The position numbers were made by a program, and so were the translations under genes. This document shows positions 16,736 through 25,445 of a DNA stretch of 64,000 nt, in pieces (positions within the stretch are counted from its first letter, which is position 1; every line of letters starts with the position of its first letter). This stretch comes from Streptomyces sp. NBC_00223 (GTDB lineage Bacteria; Actinomycetota; Actinomycetes; Streptomycetales; Streptomycetaceae): positions 7,897,475 through 7,961,474 of the forward strand of contig NZ_CP108109.1 of NCBI RefSeq assembly GCF_036199905.1, in the 5' to 3' direction. Under the pieces are notes generated by a model that saw only the letters and a list, made by a program, of their open reading frames with translations, searched no databases and had not been told where the DNA came from.

Positions 16736-17663
16736 GGCCGGCCGGCCGGTCCGCCCGCCAGAGCACGGGGCAGAACTCGGGGTCCGCGTAGTCCGGGCGG
16801 CCGTCCGGGAGCCGCCGGACCAGCACGTCGTGGTTGTACGCCGCCGATCCGCCGCCGCTGAGCGGGAACTCGCGGTACTCGTTGTCGCCGTCCTGGAGGT
16901 GGAACGAGATCGCCCGGCGCGGCCGGTCGCTGCGGTTGGCGCCGCTGCCGTGGTACGTCATGCAGTGGTGGAAGCTCATGTGCCCCTTGGGGATGAACAG
17001 CGGCACCTTGCGGATCTCGGTCCCGTTGTACGCGGCGTTCTCGGCCAGGACGCGTTCGAGGTCGTCCCGGTCGCGCTCGGCGAAGTGCTTGGTCATCGAG
17101 TCGTCGCGGCCGACCTCCTTCCACAGGTGGCTGCCGTCGACGACGGTGAGCGTGCCCATCTCCTCGCCGCAGTCGTGGAACGGGATGAACGCGGTCAGCA
17201 TCCGCTCCGAGGTCGACGTGGCCCAGTAGTGCTTGTCGAAGTGCCAGGGCACGATGTTGCTCGGCTCGCCGACGACGGCCGGCTTGAGGATCAGCGTCGA
17301 CTGGAACACCCGTATCTCGGCCGTCCCGGCCAGCCGGGCGGCCACCGCGCCGATCAGCGGCTTGCGCAGAATCCGGGCGATCGGGTCGCTCTCGTAGTGG
17401 ACGTAGTCGTTGTGCCGCTGGACCGGTCCGTCCGAGGGCTGCCAGGCCGCGAGCTTCGGCGGACGCGCCGGCAGGGTACGGCTGCGCTCGCCGCCGTAGT
17501 ACCCCTCACTGGCGGCGACCAGCTCGTCGACCTCCTCGTCGGCGAACAGCTTCTTCGACAGGTACCAGCCGTGCTCGGCGTAGAACGCGACCTCGTCGTC
17601 GTCCGGCAGGAGCGCGATTTCCTCTTCGGTGAGGGTGAACTGCTGGGTGGGCGTGGCGGTCAT
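16728..17663 (-). CDS. phytanoyl-CoA dioxygenase-family Fe(II)/2-oxoglutarate oxygenase
   Basis: 311 residues. The iron triad fits H141-x-D143 in VPWHFDKHYW and H238 in MTYHGSGANRSD; the nearby RPRRAISFHL supplies the 2-oxoglutarate Arg. Family members hydroxylate (or halogenate, if Asp is lost) acyl-CoA, ACP-bound or free substrates; Asp is present, so hydroxylation or desaturation is expected. The stop-start overlap with hmaS (TGATG) places it in the operon. The substrate is not readable. Confidence 0.85.
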   Translation of the reverse strand: MTATPTQQFTLTEEEIALLPDDDEVAFYAEHGWYLSKKLFADEEVDELVAASEGYYGGERSRTLPARPPKLAAWQPSDGPVQRHNDYVHYESDPIARILRKPLIGAVAARLAGTAEIRVFQSTLILKPAVVGEPSNIVPWHFDKHYWATSTSERMLTAFIPFHDCGEEMGTLTVVDGSHLWKEVGRDDSMTKHFAERDRDDLERVLAENAAYNGTEIRKVPLFIPKGHMSFHHCMTYHGSGANRSDRPRRAISFHLQDGDNEYREFPLSGGGSAAYNHDVLVRRLPDGRPDYADPEFCPVLWRADRPAGRD

Positions 17664-18751
17664 CAGTGTCCCGCCTCCGTGGTCTGGCGCACTGTGGAGA
17701 GTTCCCGTTCCTTGGCCTCGTAGAGGGCGGGGATGTTGCTGGTGCCGAAGGTCCGGGCGCCGTGACGCTCGATCAGCTCCCAGAAGAAGGTCCGCCGCAC
17801 ATGGAGGGACTTGGCGAAGATCTGGTACATCTGGCCCCAGTGGTCCCGGTCGACCAGGATTCCGCGCGGCCGCAGCCGGTCCACCGGCAGGTCGACGGAG
17901 CCCAGCCGCCCGTCCAGCGAGGCGTAGTAGGTGTCCGGGGTGAACGCGAAGCCGACACCGCGCTCGGCGAGCGTGTCGACGGCCGCGACGATGTCATGGC
18001 TGCTCAGGGCCAGGTGCTGGACACCGGCACCGCCGTGCCAGGACAGGAAGTCGTCGATCTGCCCGGGGGAGCGGCTCATGTCCGGCTGGATCAGCGTGAG
18101 CGTGGCCCCGCCGTCCGGACTCTGCACCACCTGGGAGAACATGCCCTGCTCGCCGACCTCGATGTACTCCTCGAAGATCAGCTCGAAGCCGAACGCCTTG
18201 CGGTAGAACTGCACGGTCGGGTCCAGCTCCCCGTGCTCCACGCAGACCGCCACATGGTCGATGGCCCGCAGCAGGTCCGGCTCCTTCGGCGGCGGCACGT
18301 CCAGCATCTCGATGGCGCCGGGCAGGAACTCCCCCTCGGTGCCGTGACGTTCCACCAGCCGGTGCACCACGTCGCCGAAGCCGGAGACCGTGGCCGTCAC
18401 CACCGAGGCGCCGCCGCCCGAGTACGCCCGCGGCGGCTCGATCCCGGTCGCGCCGCCCGCCACCGAACCGGCGTACGCGGCAGCCGTGTTGTGGGTGCCG
18501 AGGGCGATCACGGCGACGCCGTCGCCGTGCCGGGCCACGTACTCCACGGCCGGATGGTCCGGCACCAGGCCCGAGGTCAGCAGCACCCGGCAGTCGCCCT
18601 GGCCCAGCAGCAGACTGCGCTGCCCGGGCAGACCCGTCTCCGGACCGCCCTGCCCGTATATTCGGAAGCCGAACGCGGAACACAGGACGAAAGCCGCCTG
18701 GCGCGCGTCACCCACGTAGAACTCGACATGATCGATGCCGAGGTAGTCCAT
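17663..18751 (-). CDS. hmaS: 4-hydroxymandelate synthase
   Basis: 362 residues, HPPD/HmaS family. Converts 4-hydroxyphenylpyruvate and O2 to L-4-hydroxymandelate and CO2. Two VOC domains are visible; the Fe(II) ligands fit H166 (DHVAVCV), H246 (VQHLALSS) and E325 (FFWELIER). The alternative, 4-hydroxyphenylpyruvate dioxygenase of tyrosine catabolism, is disfavoured because hmo and hpgT homologues lie in the same operon. The precursor would come from prephenate or tyrosine metabolism elsewhere, since no prephenate dehydrogenase is in the window. Confidence 0.88.
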   Translation of the reverse strand: MDYLGIDHVEFYVGDARQAAFVLCSAFGFRIYGQGGPETGLPGQRSLLLGQGDCRVLLTSGLVPDHPAVEYVARHGDGVAVIALGTHNTAAAYAGSVAGGATGIEPPRAYSGGGASVVTATVSGFGDVVHRLVERHGTEGEFLPGAIEMLDVPPPKEPDLLRAIDHVAVCVEHGELDPTVQFYRKAFGFELIFEEYIEVGEQGMFSQVVQSPDGGATLTLIQPDMSRSPGQIDDFLSWHGGAGVQHLALSSHDIVAAVDTLAERGVGFAFTPDTYYASLDGRLGSVDLPVDRLRPRGILVDRDHWGQMYQIFAKSLHVRRTFFWELIERHGARTFGTSNIPALYEAKERELSTVRQTTEAGH

Positions 18752-18781
18752 TGCCGCTCCTATGTCGATGACTCGGTGCCG

Positions 18782-20068
18782 TCAGGCCGTACGGGACAGC
18801 CGGGTGCCCGGCAGGCCGTAGACGAGGCTGACGTTGTGACCGCCGAACCCGAACGAGTTCGACATCACGTGGCTGATCTCCGGGGCCGGGCGCGGGCTCT
18901 TGCGGATGTGGTCGAGATCGCAGGCCGGGTCCGGGTCGTCGAGGTTGTGGGTCGGCGGCAGCAGCCCGCGCCGCAGCGCCAGCACCGAGACCGCCGACTC
19001 CACGACCCCCGAGGCGCCGAGCATGTGCCCGGTGACCGCCTTGGTGGCGCTGACCGGCGGCGCCTGCTCCCCGAAGACCCGGCGGATCGCTACGGACTCG
19101 GCGAGGTCGCCGAGCTTGGTGCTGGTGCCGTGCGCGTTGATGTAGCCGATGTCCTCCGGCCCGATCCCGGAGTCGGCCAGGGCCCGGCGCATGCACGCCG
19201 CGGCGCCCTCGCCGTCGGGGTGCGGGGTCGTCGGATGGTGGGCGTCGTTGGTGGCTCCCCAGCCGAGCACACCGGCGTACCCGGCCGCGCCGCGCGCGTC
19301 CGCGTGCTCGGCGCGCTCCAGGACCAGGACACCGGCCCCCTCGCCCAGCACCAGCCCGTTGCGCCGGCGGTCGAAGGGTCGGCTGGCGCCCTCCGGGTCG
19401 TCGGCCCAGCCCCGGGCCAGCGCGCGGGCGTTGCCGAAGGTGTCGGCCAGCGTCGGGAACAGCGGGGCCTCGCTGCATCCGCAGACCACCACGTCGGCCT
19501 CGTCCGCGCGCAGCAGCCGCAGGCCCTCCCCGACGGACTGGGCGCCGGCCGCGCACGCGGTGCCGATCGACGAGCTGTAGCCGCGGATGCCGTGCCGGAT
19601 GGCGACGCGGGCCGCGCCCATGTTGGGCAGCATCCCCGGCAGCAGATAGGGACTCACCCCCAGCCGGCCGCGCTGGGTCCTGGTGATGACCTGGGCCTCC
19701 AGGGTGGCCAGACCGCCGGTCCCGGACAGGATCACCCCGATCCGGTACGGGTCGACGTCGCGGCCCACCTCGATCCCGGCGTCGGCCAGCGCCTCCTCGG
19801 CGGCCCGCATCGCCATCACGATGTAGCGGTCCACCACCCGGGCCTCGGGCCCGGCGAGCACCGAGGCGGGGTCGATCGGCGGGGCGAAGGCGGCCACGTC
19901 GAGCGAGCCCTCCAGCGGGCCCCCGGCCGGCGGCCGGCCCAGCCCCGAACGGCCCTCGCACATCGCCGCCATGACCTCGGCGGCGCTGTTGCCCACGGGG
20001 GTCACCATGCCCATTCCGCTGATGACGACGTCCGCTCGTCCGGTGTTGCCTGGTCGCGCGTCGGTCAC
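18782..20068 (-). CDS. beta-ketoacyl synthase (KAS II-type, type II PKS/FAS)
   Basis: 428 residues from a GTG overlapping the upstream stop (GTGA). The catalytic residues are C172 in SIGTACAAGAQS, H314 in NAHGTSTK, K343 and H348 in KAVTGHMLGA. It is a complete, apparently active decarboxylating ketosynthase. It forms a block with a truncated KS-like protein and a second KS, as ketosynthase/chain-length-factor pairs do in type II systems. No ketoreductase, dehydratase or acyltransferase gene is present in the cluster, so those activities would come from fatty acid synthase or are not needed. Confidence 0.9.
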   Translation of the reverse strand: MTDARPGNTGRADVVISGMGMVTPVGNSAAEVMAAMCEGRSGLGRPPAGGPLEGSLDVAAFAPPIDPASVLAGPEARVVDRYIVMAMRAAEEALADAGIEVGRDVDPYRIGVILSGTGGLATLEAQVITRTQRGRLGVSPYLLPGMLPNMGAARVAIRHGIRGYSSSIGTACAAGAQSVGEGLRLLRADEADVVVCGCSEAPLFPTLADTFGNARALARGWADDPEGASRPFDRRRNGLVLGEGAGVLVLERAEHADARGAAGYAGVLGWGATNDAHHPTTPHPDGEGAAACMRRALADSGIGPEDIGYINAHGTSTKLGDLAESVAIRRVFGEQAPPVSATKAVTGHMLGASGVVESAVSVLALRRGLLPPTHNLDDPDPACDLDHIRKSPRPAPEISHVMSNSFGFGGHNVSLVYGLPGTRLSRTA

Positions 20069-20763
20069 GGCTGTTCTCCCTCGTGGTCGTGCGGTCCTGA
20101 GCCGGGCCGGCTTCCTAAGTCCTGCGGTACGGGGCTCGCCGGCCCCGGCGCCCGCCCGGCGGGCGCGTCCATGTCCGTGTCTGTGTCTGTGTCCGTGTCC
20201 GGCGGACGGGCGGCCAGCAGGACGGCGGCGGCGCGGTCGGGCCCGCCGGCGGTGTGGGCCTGGTCGACCCGGATCAGCAGCGCCTCGTCGGCGTCGCCGT
20301 CCTCGATCAGCAGCGCCGCCACGTCCAGCCCGGAGTCGGTGTCGCCGACGCACACCACCGGCCCGGTCAGCCGCCACAGCGCGGCCACATGGCCGGCGAC
20401 GGCGTTGGGCACCGCCTGGAAGAACAGCAGCGGGCCGGGCCGGCCGCCGCCGTCGGTGGTCTCGGCCACGTGCACCGCGCCCGCGAGATCGCCCAGCGCG
20501 CTGACCACGACCACGGCGGTGACCACGGGGTCCGCTGCCGCTTCGGACCCTGGCCGCCGTTCCAGGCAGCGCCGGGCCGTCTCGGCGGCGAGCGGGCTGA
20601 ACGAGGACACCACGAACCCGGCGATCGGCGGGGGAACGCGGTCGGCCGCCGACTCCGGCCACGCCCCGGCGGCGAGCACCCGCAGCCCCGCGGCCCCGGC
20701 CCGCCCGGTCAGGGAGGTGTCGGGGACAAGGGCGGGCCGTACGCCCGCTGTCGTGGGGCTCAC
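20065..20763 (-). CDS. short ketosynthase-like protein without catalytic Cys
   Basis: 232 residues, resembling only the N-terminal half of a ketosynthase (the type found as short KS-like or chain-length-factor-like proteins in aryl-polyene clusters). The region VPNAVAGHVAALWRLTG aligns with the NMGAARVAIRHGIRG segment of the neighbouring KS, but the following VCVGDTDSG has no Cys where the KS has TACA. The last ~45 residues are low-complexity, with an Asp-Thr repeat. It starts at a GTG overlapping the second KS stop. A structural or length-control role is inferred. Confidence 0.6.
   Translation of the reverse strand: MSPTTAGVRPALVPDTSLTGRAGAAGLRVLAAGAWPESAADRVPPPIAGFVVSSFSPLAAETARRCLERRPGSEAAADPVVTAVVVVSALGDLAGAVHVAETTDGGGRPGPLLFFQAVPNAVAGHVAALWRLTGPVVCVGDTDSGLDVAALLIEDGDADEALLIRVDQAHTAGGPDRAAAVLLAARPPDTDTDTDTDMDAPAGRAPGPASPVPQDLGSRPGSGPHDHEGEQP
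20168..20200. repeat. hexanucleotide microsatellite inside the short KS-like gene
   Basis: Several 6-base units of the form GTCCGT/GTCTGT encode an Asp-Thr repeat near the C-terminus of the short KS-like protein. Changes by whole units keep the frame, so it may vary between strains without breaking the gene. Confidence 0.65.
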
Positions 20764-21917
20764 GGCGTACCGACCAGGAGCGCGGTGTTCGCCCCGCCGA
20801 AGGCGGTGGTCAGGCTCAGGCCGTACCCGGACGTGCTGTCCTGCGCCTGATCGAGGATCAGACGCAGCGGACAGCTCGGGTCGGGGCCGAGATAGCCCGC
20901 GTTGACCGGGAGCTTCCCGGCGCGCAGCGCGGCCATGGTGACGACCAGTTCGAGCAGGGCGCCGGCCTCAAGGGCCTGGCCGTGCACGGACTTGGTGGAG
21001 CTGACCGGTACGGTCGCGGCCGCGTCGCCGAGCGCCCGGTGCAGGGCGGCGGCCTCGGCCGTGTCGCTGACCGGGGTGCCCGACCCGTGGGCGTTGACGT
21101 AGCCGATCTCCCCGGGCCCGACCTGCCCTCGGTGCAGCGCGTCGCTGATCGCGCGGGCCAGTCCCTCGCCGTCGGGGCGCGGTTTGCAGACGTGGTGGGC
21201 GTCGCCCGCGCGCCCCCAGCCGGCCAGCCGGGCCAGCGGGCGGGCCCGCCGCTCCCGGGCCGCCGTGGCCGACTCGACCACGACGGCGACCACCGCGTCG
21301 CCCAGCAGCAGCCCGCTGCGCTCGGCGCTGAACGGCCGCACCCGCCCGTCACGGGCGAGCGCGCGTCCGGCGTCGAAGACGGCGAACTGGTCGGCCTCGA
21401 CCAGATAGCCGGCCGCCACCACGATCCGGTCGGCCCGCCCCCGGGCGATCGCCGCGGCGGCGTCGGCCACCGCGGTGCTCCCCGCCACGCAGGCGGAGGT
21501 GTACACCCGCGCCGCGGGCGACAGCCCGCCGCGCCGGGCGACGGCGGCGGCGAACGCGTCCGCGCCGTGCGCGGGCCGCTCGGCCTCCGGCACGCGCGGC
21601 AGCTCCGGGTCGCCGTGCACCGCGAGATGCAGCGCCGTGCCGGCGCGCTGCGCGGCGGACAGGCCGGCCTGGTCGCAGGCCCGTCCGATCATCCGCGTCA
21701 ACTCGTCGGTCAGCACGGGCGCGCCGGGATGCGCGGCGGCGTGCGCGACCCGCCGGCCGGAGACGTCGAAACGCCGTACCGGTGCGAAGGCCGGCCGGCC
21801 GTCGAGCGCCGCGGACAGCAGCGGCTCGACGCCCTCGCCGAACGCGCTGAGCACGGCGGCCCCGGTGACGACGACGGAGCCGGCTCCGCGGCGGGCCGCT
21901 GACACCATCCCTGTCAT
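20760..21917 (-). CDS. second beta-ketoacyl synthase
   Basis: 385 residues. The catalytic set is intact: C143 in TSACVAGSTAV, H277 in NAHGSGTP, K309 and H312 in KSVHGQALEAG. It is therefore not a classical chain-length factor, which lacks the Cys, although its place beside another KS suggests a partner role. The ATG at 21917 follows an AGGTGA ribosome site; an in-frame ATG at 21908 is also possible. A 98-base gap with a hairpin separates it from the upstream carrier-protein gene. Confidence 0.87.
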   Translation of the reverse strand: MTGMVSAARRGAGSVVVTGAAVLSAFGEGVEPLLSAALDGRPAFAPVRRFDVSGRRVAHAAAHPGAPVLTDELTRMIGRACDQAGLSAAQRAGTALHLAVHGDPELPRVPEAERPAHGADAFAAAVARRGGLSPAARVYTSACVAGSTAVADAAAAIARGRADRIVVAAGYLVEADQFAVFDAGRALARDGRVRPFSAERSGLLLGDAVVAVVVESATAARERRARPLARLAGWGRAGDAHHVCKPRPDGEGLARAISDALHRGQVGPGEIGYVNAHGSGTPVSDTAEAAALHRALGDAAATVPVSSTKSVHGQALEAGALLELVVTMAALRAGKLPVNAGYLGPDPSCPLRLILDQAQDSTSGYGLSLTTAFGGANTALLVGTP

Positions 21918-21976
21918 CTCGTCACCTCGTTCCGGATCGGTCGTGCGGGGTCGGGCCGTTCACCGGCCGGACCGGG

Positions 21977-22002
21977 CGGGCCCTGTCGTGCGGCAGGGCC
22001 CG
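21977..22002. promoter_or_regulatory. intercistronic hairpin between carrier-protein and KS genes
   Basis: A perfect 9-bp inverted repeat (CGGGCCCTG, 8-base loop, CAGGGCCCG) sits in the largest gap of the leftward operon, after the carrier-protein genes and before the ketosynthases. There is no T-run. It could act as a partial terminator or mRNA stabiliser that makes more carrier protein than ketosynthase; this is inference. Confidence 0.45.
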
Positions 22003-22015
22003 GTGGACGCGGACT

Positions 22016-22312
22016 TCACACATGCGGGCCCTGTGCGTCCTGGCTCTGTGCGTCCGAGCCCTGTGTGTCCTGGCTCCGGGCGTCCGGGCCGGGGGCCTGT
22101 TCGCCGAGCACCTGGAGCACTCCGGTCACGGTGGTCATCCGGGCCAGGTCGTCGTCGTCCAGCTGACTGCCGTAGCGCTGTTCGATCTGGTGGACGAGCC
22201 AGGCCAGTTCCATCGAGTCGATGCCTTCGGGGACCTGCTCGGGGGAGCGGTCGCCGAAGGCGGCGAGTATCTCGACGACCTCGGCGCGCTCGGGTATGTT
22301 CGGCACGCTCAC
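22016..22312 (-). CDS. acyl carrier protein (DSMEL site)
   Basis: 98 residues. The attachment site is canonical: EGIDSMELAWLVHQIEQ with the Ser in DSM. The last ~25 residues are a hydrophilic Gln/Asp/Ser-rich repeat tail made of two near-identical blocks (SQDTQGSDA, SQDAQG), unusual for a carrier protein. The GTG start overlaps the stop of the preceding carrier gene (GTGA). Two carriers in tandem next to the ketosynthases and an AMP ligase suggest separate loading and extension carriers. Confidence 0.88.
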   Translation of the reverse strand: MSVPNIPERAEVVEILAAFGDRSPEQVPEGIDSMELAWLVHQIEQRYGSQLDDDDLARMTTVTGVLQVLGEQAPGPDARSQDTQGSDAQSQDAQGPHV

Positions 22313-22578
22313 AGACCCGCGGCGGTCGCGGCCTCGATACGGGCGGCCACCGCCGCGCCGAACTCGCCGACCGTCATGGTGCCGAGCAGCTCGGCCTCGT
22401 CGTCCTCGAACCGCACGCCGAAGCGCTCCTCGACCCGGACGCCCAGTTCGGCCAGCGAGAGCGACTCCAGGTCGGCGCCGGCCGGACCGAGCGGGGTGTC
22501 GTCGTCGACTCCGGTGATGTCGTAGTTCATCTCGGACAGCGACGCGAGCACGAACGCTCGGATCTCCTCAGTGGACAT
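22309..22578 (-). CDS. acyl carrier protein (ESL site)
   Basis: 89 residues from MSTEEIRAFVLASL. The attachment region reads ADLESLSLAELGVRVEERFG, with Glu in place of the usual Asp before the Ser. The start overlaps the end of the AMP-ligase gene by 11 bases, so the ligase is a likely loading partner. Confidence 0.87.
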   Translation of the reverse strand: MSTEEIRAFVLASLSEMNYDITGVDDDTPLGPAGADLESLSLAELGVRVEERFGVRFEDDEAELLGTMTVGEFGAAVAARIEAATAAGL

Positions 22579-24040
22579 CGCGGGGGTTCCCTTTCCGGTT
22601 GGGCTGTTCTTGAACGGACGTTCCCTGCGCCCCCTGGCCGGCGTCCCGCAGGACGGTCCGGTCACGGACGAGTTTTCCGGTGGCGGTACGCGGCAGCCGG
22701 TCCACGACGTGCAGCAGCCGGGGCCGCTTGTAGGCCGCCAGCCGCTCCGCGAGACGCTCGCCGACCCGCTCCGCGGTGCCCTGCTCGCGCAGCACCACGT
22801 ACGCCTCGATCGACGTGCCGAAGACGACGACCGCGGCCTCCACCTCCGGCAGGGCGGCGAGCGTGTGCTCGACCTCGGTGAGGTCGACCTTGAGACCGCC
22901 GATCGACACCTGCGAGTCGAGCCGGCCCAGCACCCGGACCCGTCCGGTGTCCGGGTCGACGGTGCCGCCGTCCTTGGTGTGCAGCCAGCCGTCGGACCAG
23001 CGCGACGCGTCGTCGGAGCCGATGTACGGCGACTGCTCCATGGCGATCAGCAACTCGCCGCCGTCCTCCCGCAGCGTCATGCCGGGCGCCGGGGTCAGCT
23101 CGGGGCGGTGGGCGCCGAACAGGTCGGTGGCGATGACGCCGACCTCGGTCATCCCGTACATGCTGCCCAGCCGGATGCCGTAGTGGTCCGTGAAGGCGTC
23201 GTACACCTGCGCCCTGACCAGCTCCCCGCCCGTGGTCATGCCGGTGAGCTGCGGCAGCCGGGGCGGCTGCGCGACCCAGGTGAGCAGTTCGATGTGGAAC
23301 GGCACGCCGAGCAGTGTGGTCGGCTCGGGGCCGGCGGCCACGGTGGACAGGATGCCCTCCCCGGTCGCCCGCCGCGGGAGCGCGAGCCGCACCCCGGCGT
23401 GCAGGCTGTACAGCAGACCGCCGACGAGGCCCAGGACATGGACCATCGAGGCCATCGAGACGATGCGCTCACCGGCCCTGGGCACCCCGTCGATCCGCGT
23501 GTACCGGCCGATCTCGGCGACCAGGTCGGCCGCCGTGCGCCCGATGATCTTCGAGGGGCCGGTCGAGCCGGAGCTGAGCTGCACGACCGCGTGCGGGGTA
23601 CGGGCGGGACGGCCCGGATAGGTGCTGACGGTCTCCCGCAGGTCGTAGAACCCGCGTGCCGGGCCGGCGCCGATCGGCGGGGCCGTCACGACGACCTGGG
23701 GTTCGAGCCGGGTCAGCGCCCGGGCGGTCTCGAAGGGCGTGAGCCGGTGGTCGAGCAGCGCCGCCTGGGCGCCGATGCGCCACGCCGCCAGCATGTTGGC
23801 GACCAGGGCGAGCGAGGGGGCCAGGCACAGCGCGACCGATCCGCCCTGCCGCAGTCCGGCCGCCGCGAGTTCGGCCTGCCGCTCCCGTACCAGGCGGCGC
23901 AGCTCGTCCCTGCTGACGGGGGTGTCGAAGTACAGGCAGTGCTCGGCGCCGGCGCCGCGAAGGAGGACTTCGTCGACCCAGGAGGGGTCGAGCGGTGGTG
24001 GTCCCAGGCCCTTCGGCGGAGTTGTGGAGGCAGCCTTCAT
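22568..24040 (-). CDS. acyl-AMP ligase (class I adenylate-forming enzyme)
   Basis: 490 residues from the ATG at 24040; the longer open frame to 24433 runs into the divergent promoter region. The P-loop-like VQLSSGSTGPSK, the YGMTEVG motif and the catalytic Lys in TATGKLV are visible. It activates a carboxylic acid as the adenylate and passes it to CoA or, more likely here, to the carrier protein encoded directly after it. It is the first gene of the leftward operon. The substrate (fatty acid, 4-hydroxybenzoate or another acid) cannot be read. Confidence 0.87.
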   Translation of the reverse strand: MKAASTTPPKGLGPPPLDPSWVDEVLLRGAGAEHCLYFDTPVSRDELRRLVRERQAELAAAGLRQGGSVALCLAPSLALVANMLAAWRIGAQAALLDHRLTPFETARALTRLEPQVVVTAPPIGAGPARGFYDLRETVSTYPGRPARTPHAVVQLSSGSTGPSKIIGRTAADLVAEIGRYTRIDGVPRAGERIVSMASMVHVLGLVGGLLYSLHAGVRLALPRRATGEGILSTVAAGPEPTTLLGVPFHIELLTWVAQPPRLPQLTGMTTGGELVRAQVYDAFTDHYGIRLGSMYGMTEVGVIATDLFGAHRPELTPAPGMTLREDGGELLIAMEQSPYIGSDDASRWSDGWLHTKDGGTVDPDTGRVRVLGRLDSQVSIGGLKVDLTEVEHTLAALPEVEAAVVVFGTSIEAYVVLREQGTAERVGERLAERLAAYKRPRLLHVVDRLPRTATGKLVRDRTVLRDAGQGAQGTSVQEQPNRKGNPRDVH

Positions 24041-24205
24041 GAAGAACCGGAACCTCTTCCCCGAGTCTTGATCAAAAGAGCCAACTGAATTCTCACGCCG
24101 AACTTTCAACTCAGAATTGTTCCCTGTCAAGACCCGAGAACCGGCGGCTGAACTTCGCCGTCTCCGCGGGGGATCAACGGCTGCTGAACCGCTATATTCT
24201 TCGCG

Positions 24206-24234
24206 TTGACGAGGACACCCCCTGCCGCTAGCAT
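24206..24234 (+). promoter_or_regulatory. candidate promoter of the rightward unit
   Basis: TTGACG (24206-24211), a 17-base spacer and TAGCAT (24229-24234) form a good HrdB-type promoter pointing to the methyltransferase gene, leaving a leader of about 270 bases. On the other strand a TTGACA lies at 24125-24130, but no convincing -10 box follows at the right distance. The whole divergent gap (24041-24509) is less GC-rich than its surroundings. Confidence 0.5.
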
Positions 24235-24282
24235 GGCCGCCGCTTCGCCAACTGCCGTGACCCGGCAGCAAGTTGCCATCGC

Positions 24283-24314
24283 TCAACTGCTGAACTGCTG
24301 AACTTACTGAAACT
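24283..24314. repeat. four 8-base direct repeats in the divergent control region
   Basis: TCAACTGC, TGAACTGC, TGAACTTA and CTGAAACT follow each other without spacing. The core CTGAAC also occurs singly at 24148 and 24184. Arrays of short direct repeats between divergent promoters often bind a regulator. No regulator gene is found inside the cluster, so a binding protein would be encoded elsewhere. The spacing does not match the classical SARP heptamer arrangement. Confidence 0.5.
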
Positions 24315-24509
24315 ACCTGCCGGTAATCCTCGTCCTCCTCCCGGCTTGGCGGTTCTCTTTTCGATACGGCTGTCCGTGCGGCCGGTTCTCCGCGTACTTT
24401 TCCGGTGGCCGGTTTCGTATCGGCACGTCCCATGTGGATTAGACCAATTTTGGGCGGGGCCAGTGCGGCCTGCCGGTTTCCATTCCTGCTGCCTTCGTAT
24501 TACGCATTC

Positions 24510-25445
24510 ATGCCAACTTCCGAGGATTGGCCATCAGTGGAACCAGGGATCGACTCCGGCCTGAACACGGCCGTGGAGCGCTACTACGACATCACCCTTG
24601 ACCTGTACGAGGACCTGTGGGGCGAGCACGTCCACCACGGCTTCTGGGACCCCGGCGAGGTCCCGGGCGTGAACGGCGCGGACCGCCACGCCGCCACCGA
24701 CCGGCTGGTCCACGAACTGGTCGCCTTCGCCGGCGTCCCCGCCGGATCGAAGGTCCTCGACGTGGGCTGCGGCATCGGCGGACCGGCCCTCCACCTCGCC
24801 GGGCCGCTGGGCTGCACGGTCGAGGGCGTCACGCTGAGCACCCTCCAGGCGGCCAGGGCCAATGAGAAGGCGCAGGCCGCGGGCGTCGCGGACCGCGCCC
24901 GCTTCCAGGTGCTCGACGGGCTCGCCACCGGTTTCCCGGACGAGTCGTTCGACGTGGTCTGGGCGCTGGAGAGCCTGATGCACATCGCGGACCGGCCGGC
25001 CTTCTTCGCCGAGGCGCTGCGCATGCTGCGCCCGGGCGGCATCCTGGCCGTGGGCACCTGGTCGGTGCGCGACGGCGAGCTGGACGAGGCCGAGCAGGAC
25101 CTGGTCCGGCAGGTCCTCCTGCACCAGGTCATGCCCGACTTCTCGTCGCTGGAGGAGCACGAGCGGCTGGCCGGCGCGGCCGGCTTCGCCGACGTCTCCT
25201 TCGTGGACTGGAGCAAGGCCGTCGCCAACTCCTGGGACCCGACCTTCGCGCAGATCGAGCGGTTCGAGCGGGGCCGGGCCGTGATGCGGGACCTGGCCCG
25301 TGAGCGCGGTGTGGACGTCCTGGGGTTCTTCCACGCCGGCCCGCTGATGAAGAAGGGCTTCGACACCGGCGTCATCACCTACGGCGCGCTGCGGGCCGTG
25401 AAGCCCGGGGCCGCGCCGGGACAGCCCTCGGAAGACACCCCGTGA
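24510..25445 (+). CDS. SAM-dependent methyltransferase
   Basis: 311 residues from MPTSEDWPSVEPG. The SAM-binding motif I is VLDVGCGIGG; the acidic SFDVVWALESLMHI and LRPGGILAVGTW follow, as in the gamma-tocopherol/RebM-like class I methyltransferases acting on small molecules. The frame is open upstream to 24405, but that leader is in the promoter region. It is first in the rightward unit; its stop overlaps the next start. Acceptor atom (O, N or C) is unknown. Confidence 0.88.
   Translation: MPTSEDWPSVEPGIDSGLNTAVERYYDITLDLYEDLWGEHVHHGFWDPGEVPGVNGADRHAATDRLVHELVAFAGVPAGSKVLDVGCGIGGPALHLAGPLGCTVEGVTLSTLQAARANEKAQAAGVADRARFQVLDGLATGFPDESFDVVWALESLMHIADRPAFFAEALRMLRPGGILAVGTWSVRDGELDEAEQDLVRQVLLHQVMPDFSSLEEHERLAGAAGFADVSFVDWSKAVANSWDPTFAQIERFERGRAVMRDLARERGVDVLGFFHAGPLMKKGFDTGVITYGALRAVKPGAAPGQPSEDTP

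Noticed and set aside
17663..18751. 4-hydroxyphenylpyruvate dioxygenase of tyrosine breakdown
   Set aside because: Same family and metal ligands, but no homogentisate genes are near and the hydroxymandelate oxidase and HpgT-like genes share the operon, so 4-hydroxymandelate synthase is preferred.
24041..24433. N-terminal extension of the first AMP ligase
   Set aside because: The frame is open to 24433, but this part lies in the divergent promoter region, has atypical codons and adds no ligase motif; the ATG at 24040 fits the family length.
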